DNA of 39,816 nucleotides from Lewinellaceae bacterium (GCA_024642625.1 JAHEAU010000003.1:1-39816); one strand, 5' to 3'; shown: positions 7,733-15,934, numbered from the stretch's first letter. The notes: generated by a model not told the origin, from the sequence alone. Program-made: numbers and translations.

Positions 7733-8827
7733 ATGGATATGCTCGAAAAATATGCCCACCTCCTTGTCCAGTATTGTTTGGAAGTAAAGGAAGGTGATCG
7801 ATTGTTGATTAGGACGACTACTGCTGCTGAACCCCTCGTCAAAGAAGTTTATCGCCATGCTACACGTGCTGGAGCAATGGTGTTTTTGGATCTGGCAATA
7901 GAAGGTCAAGGTAGAATTTTGCTTGATGAAGCACCTGAACGATTACTTGAAAAGGGAGATCCATTTTTTTTACAGGCAATGCAGGAATTTGAATGTTATC
8001 TCGCTATTCTGGCTCCATACAATCTGAAAGAAATGGCTGGAGTAGATCCACATCGTCAGGCCCAACGTGCCAAAGCAAACCGACAAGCCCAAGAGATCTA
8101 TTTTAAGCGAATAGCGGATCAGTCTTTAAGGCGCAGCCTATGCCAGTACCCAACCATCAGTCAGGCACATGAGTCGGGGATGTCTACAGAAGCCTACTCA
8201 AAGTTTGTCTACGAAGCATGTCGTTTGTATGATGCCGATCCGATTGCGTCCTGGCTGGAGGTTCGTTCGATGCAACAACGAATCGTAGATTTCTTGAATC
8301 GTTGTTCGAAGGTGCATTATCAGGGTAAGCATGTCGATTTGACATTCTCTACTGAAGGGCGAACCTGGATCAATTCAGATGGTCGAAATAATATGCCTTC
8401 CGGTGAAGTATTCACGAGCCCGGTCGAAGATTCAGTGCAAGGTCGAATCCATTTTTCATATCCGGGTCTGTATCAGGGGCATGATGTTGAAGGCGTGACA
8501 TTGTGGATCAAAGATGGATGGATTGAACGGTGGGAGGCGGTCAAAGGGAAGGCCTTCTTGGATCATATTTTTGCACAGGATGGGACACGCCGGTTTGGCG
8601 AAGCAGCCATAGGAACCAATGACCGGATCAAACAGATGTCACGGAATATACTTTTTGATGAAAAAATTGGCGGAACCGTCCACCTGGCCATAGGCCAATC
8701 CTATTTGCAATGCGGGGGCTTGAACAAGTCTGCAGTCCATTGGGATATGATCACAGATATGACTGAAGAAGGTAGAATCACAGCCGATGGCAAGCTGATT
8801 TATGAAAATGGTCACTTTTTGATCTGA
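7733..8827 (+). CDS. M29-family metallo-aminopeptidase
   Basis: Cytoplasmic dimetal aminopeptidase of the AmpS/aminopeptidase T type, removing N-terminal residues from peptides. The start is taken at 7733 (MDMLEKYAHLLVQYCLEVKEGDRLLI), giving 364 residues, near the family's usual length; the track start adds 16 residues without family character. The M29 ligand pattern is complete: Glu225 in MPSGEVFTSP, Glu290 in RRFGEAAIGTN, His317 in VHLAIGQSY, and His336 and Asp338 in VHWDMI. There is no signal peptide. A 104-base gap from hflX and a gap of about 200 bases to padR suggest its own unit. Confidence 0.93.
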   Translation: MDMLEKYAHLLVQYCLEVKEGDRLLIRTTTAAEPLVKEVYRHATRAGAMVFLDLAIEGQGRILLDEAPERLLEKGDPFFLQAMQEFECYLAILAPYNLKEMAGVDPHRQAQRAKANRQAQEIYFKRIADQSLRRSLCQYPTISQAHESGMSTEAYSKFVYEACRLYDADPIASWLEVRSMQQRIVDFLNRCSKVHYQGKHVDLTFSTEGRTWINSDGRNNMPSGEVFTSPVEDSVQGRIHFSYPGLYQGHDVEGVTLWIKDGWIERWEAVKGKAFLDHIFAQDGTRRFGEAAIGTNDRIKQMSRNILFDEKIGGTVHLAIGQSYLQCGGLNKSAVHWDMITDMTEEGRITADGKLIYENGHFLI

Positions 8828-8934
8828 AGCAGGCTTTTTCTCGACCAACAATTCAGAATTCGGTATGAATTAACGTATCAATTCGACGATTGAACGTCGC
8901 GTTATAATATAACAAAATGTGTAATGTGTTGATT

Positions 8935-8969
8935 TGTAGTGATTTGCAAATAGTGCAAAACACACTACA
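8935..8969. promoter_or_regulatory. Inverted repeat upstream of padR, possible operator
   Basis: TGTAGTG (8935-8941) and CACTACA (8963-8969) form 7-bp inverted arms around a 21-base centre that itself contains the palindrome TTTGCAAA (8943-8950). It lies about 20 bases upstream of the putative padR promoter. PadR proteins commonly repress their own operons, so autoregulation here is plausible but unproven. Confidence 0.35.
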
Positions 8970-8990
8970 GGATACAACATGGTAGTTTGT

Positions 8991-9022
8991 TTTGCATAAT
9001 ACCATTCTTTGACATAGATTTG
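8991..9022 (+). promoter_or_regulatory. padR-pspC promoter (TTTG-N20-TAGATTTG)
   Basis: TTTG at 8991-8994 and TAGATTTG at 9015-9022 match the Bacteroidota -33 and -7 elements with exactly 20 bases between them. Transcription would begin close to 9026-9029, at or next to the padR ATG at 9027. That would make the transcript leaderless or nearly so. Confidence 0.6.
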
Positions 9023-9026
9023 GCTT

Positions 9027-9368
9027 ATGAAAACAGACAACACCAAAGCCCAGATGAGAAAAGGCGTGTTGGAAATGTGTGTTCTTTCGCTGATTCGCAC
9101 AGGGGAAAAGTATCCCAGTGAATTACTAGAACAGCTGAAGACTGCAGATCTTCTCGTGGTGGAAGGAACACTCTATCCACTACTCAACCGGCTCAAGGAT
9201 GCCGGCTATCTGGAATATGAATGGAGGGAATCCAACGCCGGTCCCCCAAGAAAGTATTACAGGATCACTACTGACGGTGAAGCCATTGCGGAGTCCCTGC
9301 AGCAGGCCTGGTCCGAACTAGTTCAATCCGTTCAACTCACGCTAGAAAACCCAACAAGCAATGAATAA
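9027..9368 (+). CDS. PadR-family transcriptional regulator
   Basis: The 113-residue winged-helix DNA-binding protein starts MKTDNTKAQMRKGVLEMCVLSLI, typical of short Bacteroidota PadR regulators. The recognition-helix region VVEGTLYPLLNRLKDAGYLEYEW and the wing GPPRKYYRITTDGEAIAESL are both clear, and a C-terminal dimerisation helix follows. It overlaps the PspC gene by 8 bases, a pairing common in this phylum, so it probably controls that gene in response to envelope or drug stress. The inducer is not visible. A consensus promoter sits directly at its start codon. Confidence 0.95.
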   Translation: MKTDNTKAQMRKGVLEMCVLSLIRTGEKYPSELLEQLKTADLLVVEGTLYPLLNRLKDAGYLEYEWRESNAGPPRKYYRITTDGEAIAESLQQAWSELVQSVQLTLENPTSNE

Positions 9369-10005
9369 GGTGATTAATATCAATTTGGGTGGTCATCCCT
9401 TCACTATAGATGATGACGCCTATTTCCAACTGGATTCCTATTTGCAGGCAGTTCGAAAGTCCTTCCAACACCTGGAAGGAAAAGACGAGATACTTGCGGA
9501 TATTGAGACACGTATCGCCGAACTGTTGACCACTCAACTGGGCACGCGCCAAATTGTTTCTACACCTGATATTGGCGCCGTCGTCAAAATCATGGGCAAA
9601 CCAGAGCAGTTTGAAGACGAGAGCAGCTCTGGATCAACTTCGCAACAGCAAACAACTCAGGAAAAGGAATACACTTTCCGTCCAGGTAAAAAGCTGTTTC
9701 GGGATGAAGAAGACAAAATCGTCGGTGGAGTGTGCTCCGGATTGGCAGCGTATTTCGGTATCACAGACCCGGTTTGGGTTCGTTTGGTATTCGTCCTCAT
9801 GCTCATGGGTGGAGTTGGTGCTTTCCTCTACATCGCAATGATGGTCATTGTTCCAAAAGCAAAGACATCCGCTGATCGACTGGCAATGAAAGGAGAACCT
9901 GTAAACATTCAGTCAATTGCAGATGCTGTTGAGAAACAATTTCAGGAGATTTCTGATAAGCTATCTGAATTAGGCAACGATTTTAGCCGGAAAAAAAAGA
10001 GGTAA
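9361..10005 (+). CDS. PspC-domain membrane protein
   Basis: The 214-residue protein is encoded with padR. Residues 1-85 form a soluble region often seen before PspC in Bacteroidota (MNKVININLGGHPFTIDDDAY, ADIETRIAELL, GKPEQFE). A Ser/Gln-rich linker follows, then the PspC domain at about 108-170: KLFRDEEDKIVGGVCSGLAAYFG and a hydrophobic segment (VRLVFVLMLMGGVGAFLYIAMMVIVP) that spans the inner membrane. The tail is an amphipathic, basic helix ending RKKKR. PspC in other bacteria responds to membrane stress; here that is an inference from the domain and the PadR partner. Confidence 0.9.
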   Translation: MNKVININLGGHPFTIDDDAYFQLDSYLQAVRKSFQHLEGKDEILADIETRIAELLTTQLGTRQIVSTPDIGAVVKIMGKPEQFEDESSSGSTSQQQTTQEKEYTFRPGKKLFRDEEDKIVGGVCSGLAAYFGITDPVWVRLVFVLMLMGGVGAFLYIAMMVIVPKAKTSADRLAMKGEPVNIQSIADAVEKQFQEISDKLSELGNDFSRKKKR

Positions 10006-10025
10006 ATCATTTTGATCAACAACGG

Positions 10026-10058
10026 ACAACCCTGGCAATCCTGTATCGTCAGGGTTGT
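10026..10058 (+). terminator. Hairpin after pspC
   Basis: ACAACCCTG (10026-10034) pairs with CAGGGTTGT (10050-10058) over a 15-base loop, 20 bases after the pspC stop. Only a short T-run (TTT) follows, so it may be an inefficient terminator or an mRNA-stabilising stem. Confidence 0.5.
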
Positions 10059-10175
10059 TTGCGTGATATCTTCCTCCCTACAACACTAAGGTTGAAAATT
10101 TAGACACGTCAGGAATGCATGACACAAACAACCAAATAAGCTTTTTCCCGTACTTAGCATACTGAAATCGTTTTC

Positions 10176-10619
10176 ATGCAACTTCGTCGATATACCATTG
10201 TGCGTCTTATTTTGGAAGATGAAGGACGAATCCTTTTATTGCGTCAAACCAGCCGAAACGGTGGAAAGTATACCCTGGTTGGCGGTAAAGTACAGGTGAG
10301 GGAGACCCCTATGCAAGCATTAATTCGCGAAACCTATGAGGAATCCGGGGCCATCATTCGAGAAGAAGACCTGGAATATGTTCATTATTGTTATCAGCGA
10401 AAGTCAGACATGATCAATATGATTCTTGTCTTTCGTGCTACAAAATGGACAGGAACGATTCTGAATAGAGAAGCACATAAGTTTATGCATGTGGCTTGGT
10501 TTCCGAAGGAGGAACTTCCTGAAAAGACTACAAAAGCCACTCGCCATATATTACAGCAAGTGGCTTTTGGATCCTCGAAATACTCAGAATTCACAGCTAA
10601 ACGACTTGTCATCCTTTAG
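10176..10619 (+). CDS. Nudix hydrolase
   Basis: Hydrolyses a nucleoside diphosphate linked to another moiety, using divalent metal; cytoplasmic. The 147-residue single-domain protein has an intact Nudix box starting GGKVQVRE and ending RETYEESGA, fitting Gx5Ex7REUxEExGU apart from Thr at one hydrophobic position. All metal-binding glutamates are present. The N-terminal strand MQLRRYTIVRLILEDEGRILLLRQ is typical. Substrate cannot be told from sequence (oxidised nucleotides or sugar nucleotides are common). It stands alone, convergent with the next gene and ending just before a strong terminator. Confidence 0.92.
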   Translation: MQLRRYTIVRLILEDEGRILLLRQTSRNGGKYTLVGGKVQVRETPMQALIRETYEESGAIIREEDLEYVHYCYQRKSDMINMILVFRATKWTGTILNREAHKFMHVAWFPKEELPEKTTKATRHILQQVAFGSSKYSEFTAKRLVIL

Positions 10620-10631
10620 TTTCCAGGGCAT

Positions 10632-10667
10632 AAAAAAAGCCTCCCGATTAATCGGGAGGCTTTTTTT
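10632..10667. terminator. Bidirectional intrinsic terminator
   Basis: The perfect 22-base palindrome GCCTCCCGATTAATCGGGAGGC (10639-10660) is flanked by seven A on the left and seven T on the right. It can therefore terminate transcription from both sides, serving the Nudix gene (plus) and the cysteine-rich secreted protein gene (minus). Confidence 0.95.
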
Positions 10668-10682
10668 ATTGCTTAAAACGAA

Positions 10683-11168
10683 TTAGTCGTTTTTAACTTT
10701 CTTGGCAGTTGGTGCAATAGAGGCACTTGTACCCTTTGCAGCCTTGCCTGCGCAGCATGACTTTCCTTTTTTGGATCCTGCACAGCTTTTCTCGTCCTTA
10801 CCAGAAGTAGCAGTTGCAGATGCACCCTTAGAAGAACAGCAGCTCTTTGCTCCTTTTTCGTTCATTTCTGAAGGTGAGGCATTAACGAATTGACTTGTAG
10901 CAGCATCATAAGAAACAGCTTCGTATGAAACCTTTCCACTTTTCTGACAAACATCTTTCCGATAGTAAGAGACCTTTCCAGAGGTCTCACAAACCCGGCG
11001 CTCGATAGATTCATCCAGAGATGCAGCTTGAGCTATGGCCTCATCTGAAGCATCTGTGTTAACTGAAGTTGATGCAGCAGAGTGGCCTGTGCAGTTATGT
11101 TTGGTGGATTGTGCATGAATTGTCAATGCCGCTGGAACCAAAAGCAAAAGCAAAAGTAATTTTTTCAT
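10683..11168 (-). CDS. Small secreted Cys/Lys/Ser-rich protein, function unknown
   Basis: I do not recognise a family. Starting at ATG 11168 (MKKLLLLLLLVPAALTIHAQ, a clear signal peptide; the longer track start overlaps the promoter), the mature protein has about 140 residues of low complexity, rich in Ser, Ala, Lys and Cys. It contains a near-duplicated unit, CETSGKVSYYRKDV and CQKSGKVSYEAVSY, then paired-Cys blocks (KSCCSSKG, KSCAGSKKGKSCCAG) in a lysine-rich tail. Paired cysteines in an exported protein could bind metal or form disulfides; this is inference. A consensus promoter and a strong terminator make it a single-gene unit. It is a real gene by signal peptide and context, with no functional call. 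Confidence 0.8.
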   Translation of the reverse strand: MKKLLLLLLLVPAALTIHAQSTKHNCTGHSAASTSVNTDASDEAIAQAASLDESIERRVCETSGKVSYYRKDVCQKSGKVSYEAVSYDAATSQFVNASPSEMNEKGAKSCCSSKGASATATSGKDEKSCAGSKKGKSCCAGKAAKGTSASIAPTAKKVKND

Positions 11169-11195
11169 GTTCGAAGCTTTAATGTGAATTGAATT

Positions 11196-11226
11196 CAAAA
11201 ATAAGTTTTCTTTCATCAATGAACAA
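11196..11226 (-). promoter_or_regulatory. Promoter of the cysteine-rich secreted protein
   Basis: Read on the minus strand, TTG (11226-11224), a 20-base spacer, then TATTTTTG (11203-11196), an exact TAnnTTTG match. The predicted start near 11190 gives a leader of about 20 bases to the ATG at 11168, and rules out the track start at 11219. Confidence 0.6.
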
Positions 11227-11300
11227 GGAGAATGTCACTGTGGCCTTACCTTTAACAGACTTTTAACCGCTTGATTGTCGAGTATTGAGCTGTGTTAATG

Positions 11301-11313
11301 GTTGAATTTCAAC
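11301..11313. promoter_or_regulatory. Palindrome upstream of the inhibitor-like/M4 protease operon
   Basis: GTTGAATTTCAAC is a perfect 6-bp inverted repeat around one central base, directly followed by TACCTTTA (11314-11321), one base off the -7 consensus. A repressor site over the promoter is possible. No -33 element is obvious. Confidence 0.3.
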
Positions 11314-11372
11314 TACCTTTAGAGGGAGTTATTTCAGAAAGGGTCTCTTTTCTAACAAATCTCCGGATATCG

Positions 11373-11795
11373 ATGAAGCCGTTCCTATTCGTATTTTCAA
11401 TTTGTTGTTTACATGCCTGTCATTCGACACAATATAGTGCCGATCAATTTCCAGAAAAGCAGTTGACTTTTGGTTCTGGTGGTGGGTTCAGTGGGATTGA
11501 ATCCACATATACCTTATTGGAAAATGGCCAATTCTGGATACAAAACGGACCCGGTGCACCTGCTTCACCTTTGCCCTCAATTGCCAGGTCAAAAGCAGAA
11601 CAATTTTTTATCGCTGCCGAAGAGAAACTCTTTGGAGAAGTTGCATTGAACCCACTTGGCAATACCTATCGATTTGTTGGTTATCAAACAGGTAGTCGCC
11701 ATTCGCGGATTACATGGACGGGTGAAAGGCCAACCGTTGATCCTCGCATCGCCGCCCTTATTGATGATCTATACCAACTCATTCCCCAAAAGTAA
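11373..11795 (+). CDS. Small lipoprotein resembling emfourin, an M4 protease inhibitor
   Basis: The start at 11373 gives 140 residues: MKPFLFVFSICCLHACHSTQ, a lipoprotein signal peptide with lipobox LHAC (Cys near residue 16). The mature part opens LTFGSGGGFSGIESTYTLL, close to the SGGFAGI-type start I associate with emfourin (M4in). It continues with a helix ending in FF (SKAEQFFIAAEEKLF), the strand TYRFVGYQ, and the tail DPRIAALIDDLYQLI, in the same order as that family. Emfourin is known as a protein inhibitor encoded beside the M4 protease protealysin; here the next gene, 9 bases away, is an M4 protease. Inhibitor function is therefore a good hypothesis, made from motif order and context only. 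The alternative is an uncharacterised lipoprotein. Lipid anchoring is unusual for this family as I know it. Confidence 0.65.
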   Translation: MKPFLFVFSICCLHACHSTQYSADQFPEKQLTFGSGGGFSGIESTYTLLENGQFWIQNGPGAPASPLPSIARSKAEQFFIAAEEKLFGEVALNPLGNTYRFVGYQTGSRHSRITWTGERPTVDPRIAALIDDLYQLIPQK

Positions 11796-11804
11796 ATCCT
11801 GATT

Positions 11805-14800
11805 ATGCATAACCTGATTCGTCCTTTGGTTACACTCAGTCTTCTCTTGACTGTGTCAGTGGCATTCTCTCAAATGAAGACTGTTCTTCGTAGTGAAGCT
11901 TCGCCTATCCATGCTAATACACTTGAGCCTGTCACAAGTCCATTTCCGGCTCCTTTAGCTCCTTCAAGTGGATTGTTCGCACCACTCCCCATAATGATGG
12001 ATGGATTATCAGTGCCTTCGTCCTCAGCGATTCGCATCCAAGCCCGTGACGAAAGAGGATTGCCTGTTTGGGCTGAAGTTGCTTTGTCCAATTTGCAGAA
12101 TTTATCCCCTGAAGAGCAGGCATGGTCTGTTCTTGAAAAAATGGCTGGTTCTATGCAGATTCAGGATCCTGGATCAGAGTGGCAATTGCAACGAACTGTC
12201 TTGGATGTAACAACAACTGGATATTTGGTCTTTTATCAGTTTTATCATGATGTGCTTATTGAAGGGTCTGAGTGTCGAATACATATCCTCAATGGTAAGG
12301 CTCACCTCTTTACTGGCAGATATCAACCTACACCATCGGGGCTGATCACAAAAGCAAATATTGAAGAACCACAAGCCAAAGAAATCGCCTCTCTCGCCAT
12401 TCATGCGAGACCAATAGAATTAATTCAGAAATATTTGCCTGCTCTTGAAGATCCGCAGTTGGTCATTCTTGATCATGACCAATCAAACCACCTGGTTTGG
12501 CGATTCAGTCTGATGGCGGATGCCATGCACCGATGGACGGTTTATATAGATGCAATTCAAGGGACTGTTCTCCACAAACGTGAGGAAACATGCAGTTTAT
12601 ACCAACATCAAGAGTTACTGCCGCCAGTATTGGACGGACCTTTTACAGCAAATGCATTTGACCTTAAAGGTGTCAATCGATTGATCAACACATATCAGGT
12701 CGGCAGTACATATTACATGCTTGATGGGAGTCGCTCCATGTTCAAGATTGCTTCTTCCAAATTGCCTGATGAACCTGTTGGTGGCATTTTAACGATCGAT
12801 GCAAAAAATACTTCACCGGCACTGGGGAGCTTTAAGCCTGCGCATATTACCAGTCCAAATAATACCTGGAATCACCCTGCTGGTGTTTCTGCGCACTACA
12901 ATGCGGGTGTTGCTTTTACATATTATCAGCAAACATTTAACCGAAACTCAATCAATGGAGCAGGAGGAAGTATCCTTTCTTTTGTCAATGTAGCAGATGA
13001 TGACGGAGGTGCGATGGACAATGCCTACTGGAATGGTGCAGCGATGTTCTATGGCAATGGTGACAAAGCATTTTTTCCTCTTGCCAGGTCATTGGATGTT
13101 GCTGGTCATGAGATGACTCACGGTGTGATTCAATCTACAGCAAACCTGATGTATGAAAAGGAACCAGGTGCCCTGAATGAATCGTTCGCAGATATTTTTG
13201 CAACCATGATTGATCGGGATGATTGGCAAATTGGTGAAGAAGTTGTCAAAACCAGTACTTTCCCTTCAGGTGCTTTACGTGATTTGAAAGATCCTCATAA
13301 TGGGGGCAGTGGCCTGAGTAGTCCGGGGTGGCAACCTAAACATACAAATGAACAATACACGGGCTCACAGGACAATGGAGGCGTGCATATCAATAGCGGA
13401 ATTCCGAACCATGCCTTTTATCTCTTTGCTTCAAATGCAGGAGTGACGTTGGAACAGGCCGAGCAGGTCTTCTTTCTTGCATTAGACAAGTACTTGGTCA
13501 AATCTTCCAAGTTTCTGGACTTGAGGTATGCCGTTGTTCAATCATGCAAGGATAAATTTGGAGCGGCTACCCCGCTGGTCGCTATAGCTGAAAATGCATT
13601 TAACGCAGTAGGAATTGGTTCAGGAAATTCGGGTGAAGGTACTCCGGATGATTACCAAGACGATATTGATCCGAATCCGGGTGATGACTTCATCTTGTTT
13701 ACAGATGATGCAAAATCAAAGATTTATGTGTCCTTGCCGGATGGTTCGAATATCACCATATTGAGTCAATCGCCTCCGAAAAGTAAACCAAGTATAACAG
13801 ATAATGGTGAGTTGATCGTCTTTATTGGTCAGGATAAAAAGATGCATCTCATCGTGATCGATTGGGCCACAGGTACACCCTCGGAATCCATCATCCAGAA
13901 TCAACCTATTTGGGCAAATGCTGCTATTGCGAAGGATGGATCTCGAATTGCAGCTATCCCGGATGCAGTTTCTCCTCTGATCCAGGTATTTGATTTTGGA
14001 ATAAATGACTGGGAGGAATTTAACTTGTATAATCCGACTTTTTCAGAAGGGGTTGTCACATCTGAGGTCCAGTATGCAGATGCCATTGAGTTTGATCATT
14101 CTGGTAATTATCTTGTCTATGATGCATACAATCAGGTCACCTATGACAATGGTAGTGAATATACCTATTGGGATATCGGGTTCTTGGAGGTCTGGAATCC
14201 GCAAACCAATTTCTTTTCTGCAGGAAATGTATTCAAGCTGTTTACCAGTATTCCGGATCTGAGTGCAGTGGGAAATCCGACATTTGCCAAGAATTCAGAA
14301 TATGTTCTTGCATTTGATTACTTTGATGGACAAGCGAAATCATTTTCCATCTTGGGGGCCAACCTGGAAAGTGGGGATGTCGGGTTGATCTATGAAAATA
14401 CAGTGCTGGGCTATCCAAATTATAGTGTATTTGACGACAAATTGATTTTTGATGCGGAAGCAGGGAATTTTCTGGATCCGGTTCTGGCACGCATTGATCT
14501 CAATGCCGATAAAATCACTGGAATAGCTAGTACTGCCGTCGTGCTTGTCGATGGAGGTGCACGAGGTGCTTGGTTTGCAAATGGGGATCGACCGTTGACA
14601 GGTTTAGAGCCAAGTTCTGGTTCGCAGAATATTTCTGTGGATCCCAATCCTGGAATCCAGGGTTTCAATCTGCGTGGCGTTCCGGATCAGTCTACAGTCA
14701 GGGTTTATTCAAGCTTAGGCCTTTTAGTCAAAGAAATGACGAATTGGGTTTCGGGCACATATGTGGATATGAAAGATTTAAACCCTGGTATGTACTGGGT

Positions 14801-14855
14801 TGTAGCAACCCACAATCAGGGACAAAGTCGGGCTGCCTGGATTAAAACCAATTGA
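11805..14855 (+). CDS. Thermolysin-like (M4) metalloprotease, T9SS-secreted
   Basis: A 1016-residue secreted zinc endopeptidase. In order: signal peptide (1-22, ending AFSQ); FTP/PepSY-type propeptide (about 70-265); M4 catalytic domain (about 285-605) with HEMTH at 435-439, third ligand Glu459 in ALNESFAD, and the transition-state His528 in NGGVHINSGIPNHAF; an acidic linker (DDYQDDIDPNPGDD); a region of repeated beta-strands resembling a WD40-like/PD40 propeller (about 628-930); and a T9SS type A sorting domain (about 945-1016, SVDPNPGIQGF through GMYWVVATHNQGQSRAAWI). All catalytic residues are present. It would cross the outer membrane through the T9SS, whose PorP/PorE-like parts lie just downstream. 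It sits 9 bases behind the emfourin-like gene, apparently co-transcribed. Confidence 0.93.
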   Translation: MHNLIRPLVTLSLLLTVSVAFSQMKTVLRSEASPIHANTLEPVTSPFPAPLAPSSGLFAPLPIMMDGLSVPSSSAIRIQARDERGLPVWAEVALSNLQNLSPEEQAWSVLEKMAGSMQIQDPGSEWQLQRTVLDVTTTGYLVFYQFYHDVLIEGSECRIHILNGKAHLFTGRYQPTPSGLITKANIEEPQAKEIASLAIHARPIELIQKYLPALEDPQLVILDHDQSNHLVWRFSLMADAMHRWTVYIDAIQGTVLHKREETCSLYQHQELLPPVLDGPFTANAFDLKGVNRLINTYQVGSTYYMLDGSRSMFKIASSKLPDEPVGGILTIDAKNTSPALGSFKPAHITSPNNTWNHPAGVSAHYNAGVAFTYYQQTFNRNSINGAGGSILSFVNVADDDGGAMDNAYWNGAAMFYGNGDKAFFPLARSLDVAGHEMTHGVIQSTANLMYEKEPGALNESFADIFATMIDRDDWQIGEEVVKTSTFPSGALRDLKDPHNGGSGLSSPGWQPKHTNEQYTGSQDNGGVHINSGIPNHAFYLFASNAGVTLEQAEQVFFLALDKYLVKSSKFLDLRYAVVQSCKDKFGAATPLVAIAENAFNAVGIGSGNSGEGTPDDYQDDIDPNPGDDFILFTDDAKSKIYVSLPDGSNITILSQSPPKSKPSITDNGELIVFIGQDKKMHLIVIDWATGTPSESIIQNQPIWANAAIAKDGSRIAAIPDAVSPLIQVFDFGINDWEEFNLYNPTFSEGVVTSEVQYADAIEFDHSGNYLVYDAYNQVTYDNGSEYTYWDIGFLEVWNPQTNFFSAGNVFKLFTSIPDLSAVGNPTFAKNSEYVLAFDYFDGQAKSFSILGANLESGDVGLIYENTVLGYPNYSVFDDKLIFDAEAGNFLDPVLARIDLNADKITGIASTAVVLVDGGARGAWFANGDRPLTGLEPSSGSQNISVDPNPGIQGFNLRGVPDQSTVRVYSSLGLLVKEMTNWVSGTYVDMKDLNPGMYWVVATHNQGQSRAAWIKTN

Positions 14856-14919
14856 TGCGTTCAAATCGCTTTGATCAGATTGATGTCATTTTCTCGTTGT
14901 CAGTCATGATGCAATAGAA

Positions 14920-15915
14920 ATGACGAAAATCCTGATCATACGATTTAGTTCGATTGGCGATATCGTGTTGACAACGCCGGTCATCCGATGTGTTCATCGC
15001 CAGATGAATGCGGAGGTGCATGTCTTGACAAAACAGGCGTTTACCCCAATTCTGGCAGAGAACCCGTACGTCAATAAGGTACACAGTCTGGAGGTGAACT
15101 TGTCAGACGTGATTCAGGAATTACAACGCGAGAAGTTTGATTTGGTGATTGATTTGCACAAAAATCTTCGATCTCGTCAGGTAAGGAGGGCCTTGGATTG
15201 CCCTGGTGTTACATTTGATAAATTGAACCTTCAAAAATGGCTTCTGACCGTCTTCAAAGTCGATCGGTTGCCGCGGAAGCATTTGGTAGATCGATATTTT
15301 GAAGCGATTGCTCGGTTTGGCGTGAAGAATGATGGTGCTGGATTGGATTATTTTATTTCTACCTCCGATCAGGTTGATCCGACGCAATGGGTAAATGGTC
15401 CTTATCTGGTTTTGGTACTTGGAGCGGCACACACCACAAAGCAGATCCCAATAGGTAAGTTGATTGCCATTGTGGAAGAAAATGAGCAACCTGTTTTACT
15501 AGTGGGAGGGCCAGGGGAAAAAGCGATAGGAGACCAGGTTGTTCTCTCCGCTAAGAGCAAGAAACAAGTGTTCAACCTAGCAGGTCAACTTTCATTGGGT
15601 GGCTCCGCGGATGTAATCCGTCAAGCTGCCGCTGTGATTACCCCGGATACCGGGATGATGCATATTGCTGCCGCCTTCCACCGACCTATTGTCAGTGTAT
15701 GGGGAAACACAGTACCAGAATTTGGGATGTATCCTTATTTCCCTATTGGGAAGAGTCGGGAAAAGACAATTCAAGTTGAGGGTTTGGCGTGCCGACCATG
15801 TTCCAAAATTGGTTACGATCAATGTCCGAAAGGGCATTTTCAGTGTATGGAGCAGCAATCTGCAAAGTTGATTGTTCACGCTGTCTTGGAATTATCAGAC
15901 ATCAACAATAAATAG
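14920..15915 (+). CDS. Glycosyltransferase family 9 (heptosyltransferase-like)
   Basis: GT9 enzymes transfer heptose or related sugars from ADP-activated donors onto lipid A-core during lipopolysaccharide assembly, on the cytoplasmic face. The 331-residue protein has the N-terminal MTKILIIRFSSIGDIVLTTPVIR signature, then DLVIDLHKNLRSR. The C-terminal donor-binding region shows AAVITPDTGMMHIAAAF followed by RPIVSVWGNTVPE, where the Asp-Thr-Gly loop and downstream segment are the family hallmark. The exact sugar and acceptor cannot be assigned. It starts 64 bases after the M4 protease gene and is followed by porP. Confidence 0.92.
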   Translation: MTKILIIRFSSIGDIVLTTPVIRCVHRQMNAEVHVLTKQAFTPILAENPYVNKVHSLEVNLSDVIQELQREKFDLVIDLHKNLRSRQVRRALDCPGVTFDKLNLQKWLLTVFKVDRLPRKHLVDRYFEAIARFGVKNDGAGLDYFISTSDQVDPTQWVNGPYLVLVLGAAHTTKQIPIGKLIAIVEENEQPVLLVGGPGEKAIGDQVVLSAKSKKQVFNLAGQLSLGGSADVIRQAAAVITPDTGMMHIAAAFHRPIVSVWGNTVPEFGMYPYFPIGKSREKTIQVEGLACRPCSKIGYDQCPKGHFQCMEQQSAKLIVHAVLELSDINNK

Positions 15916-15934
15916 GTAAGCCGAGGTAAGTTGA

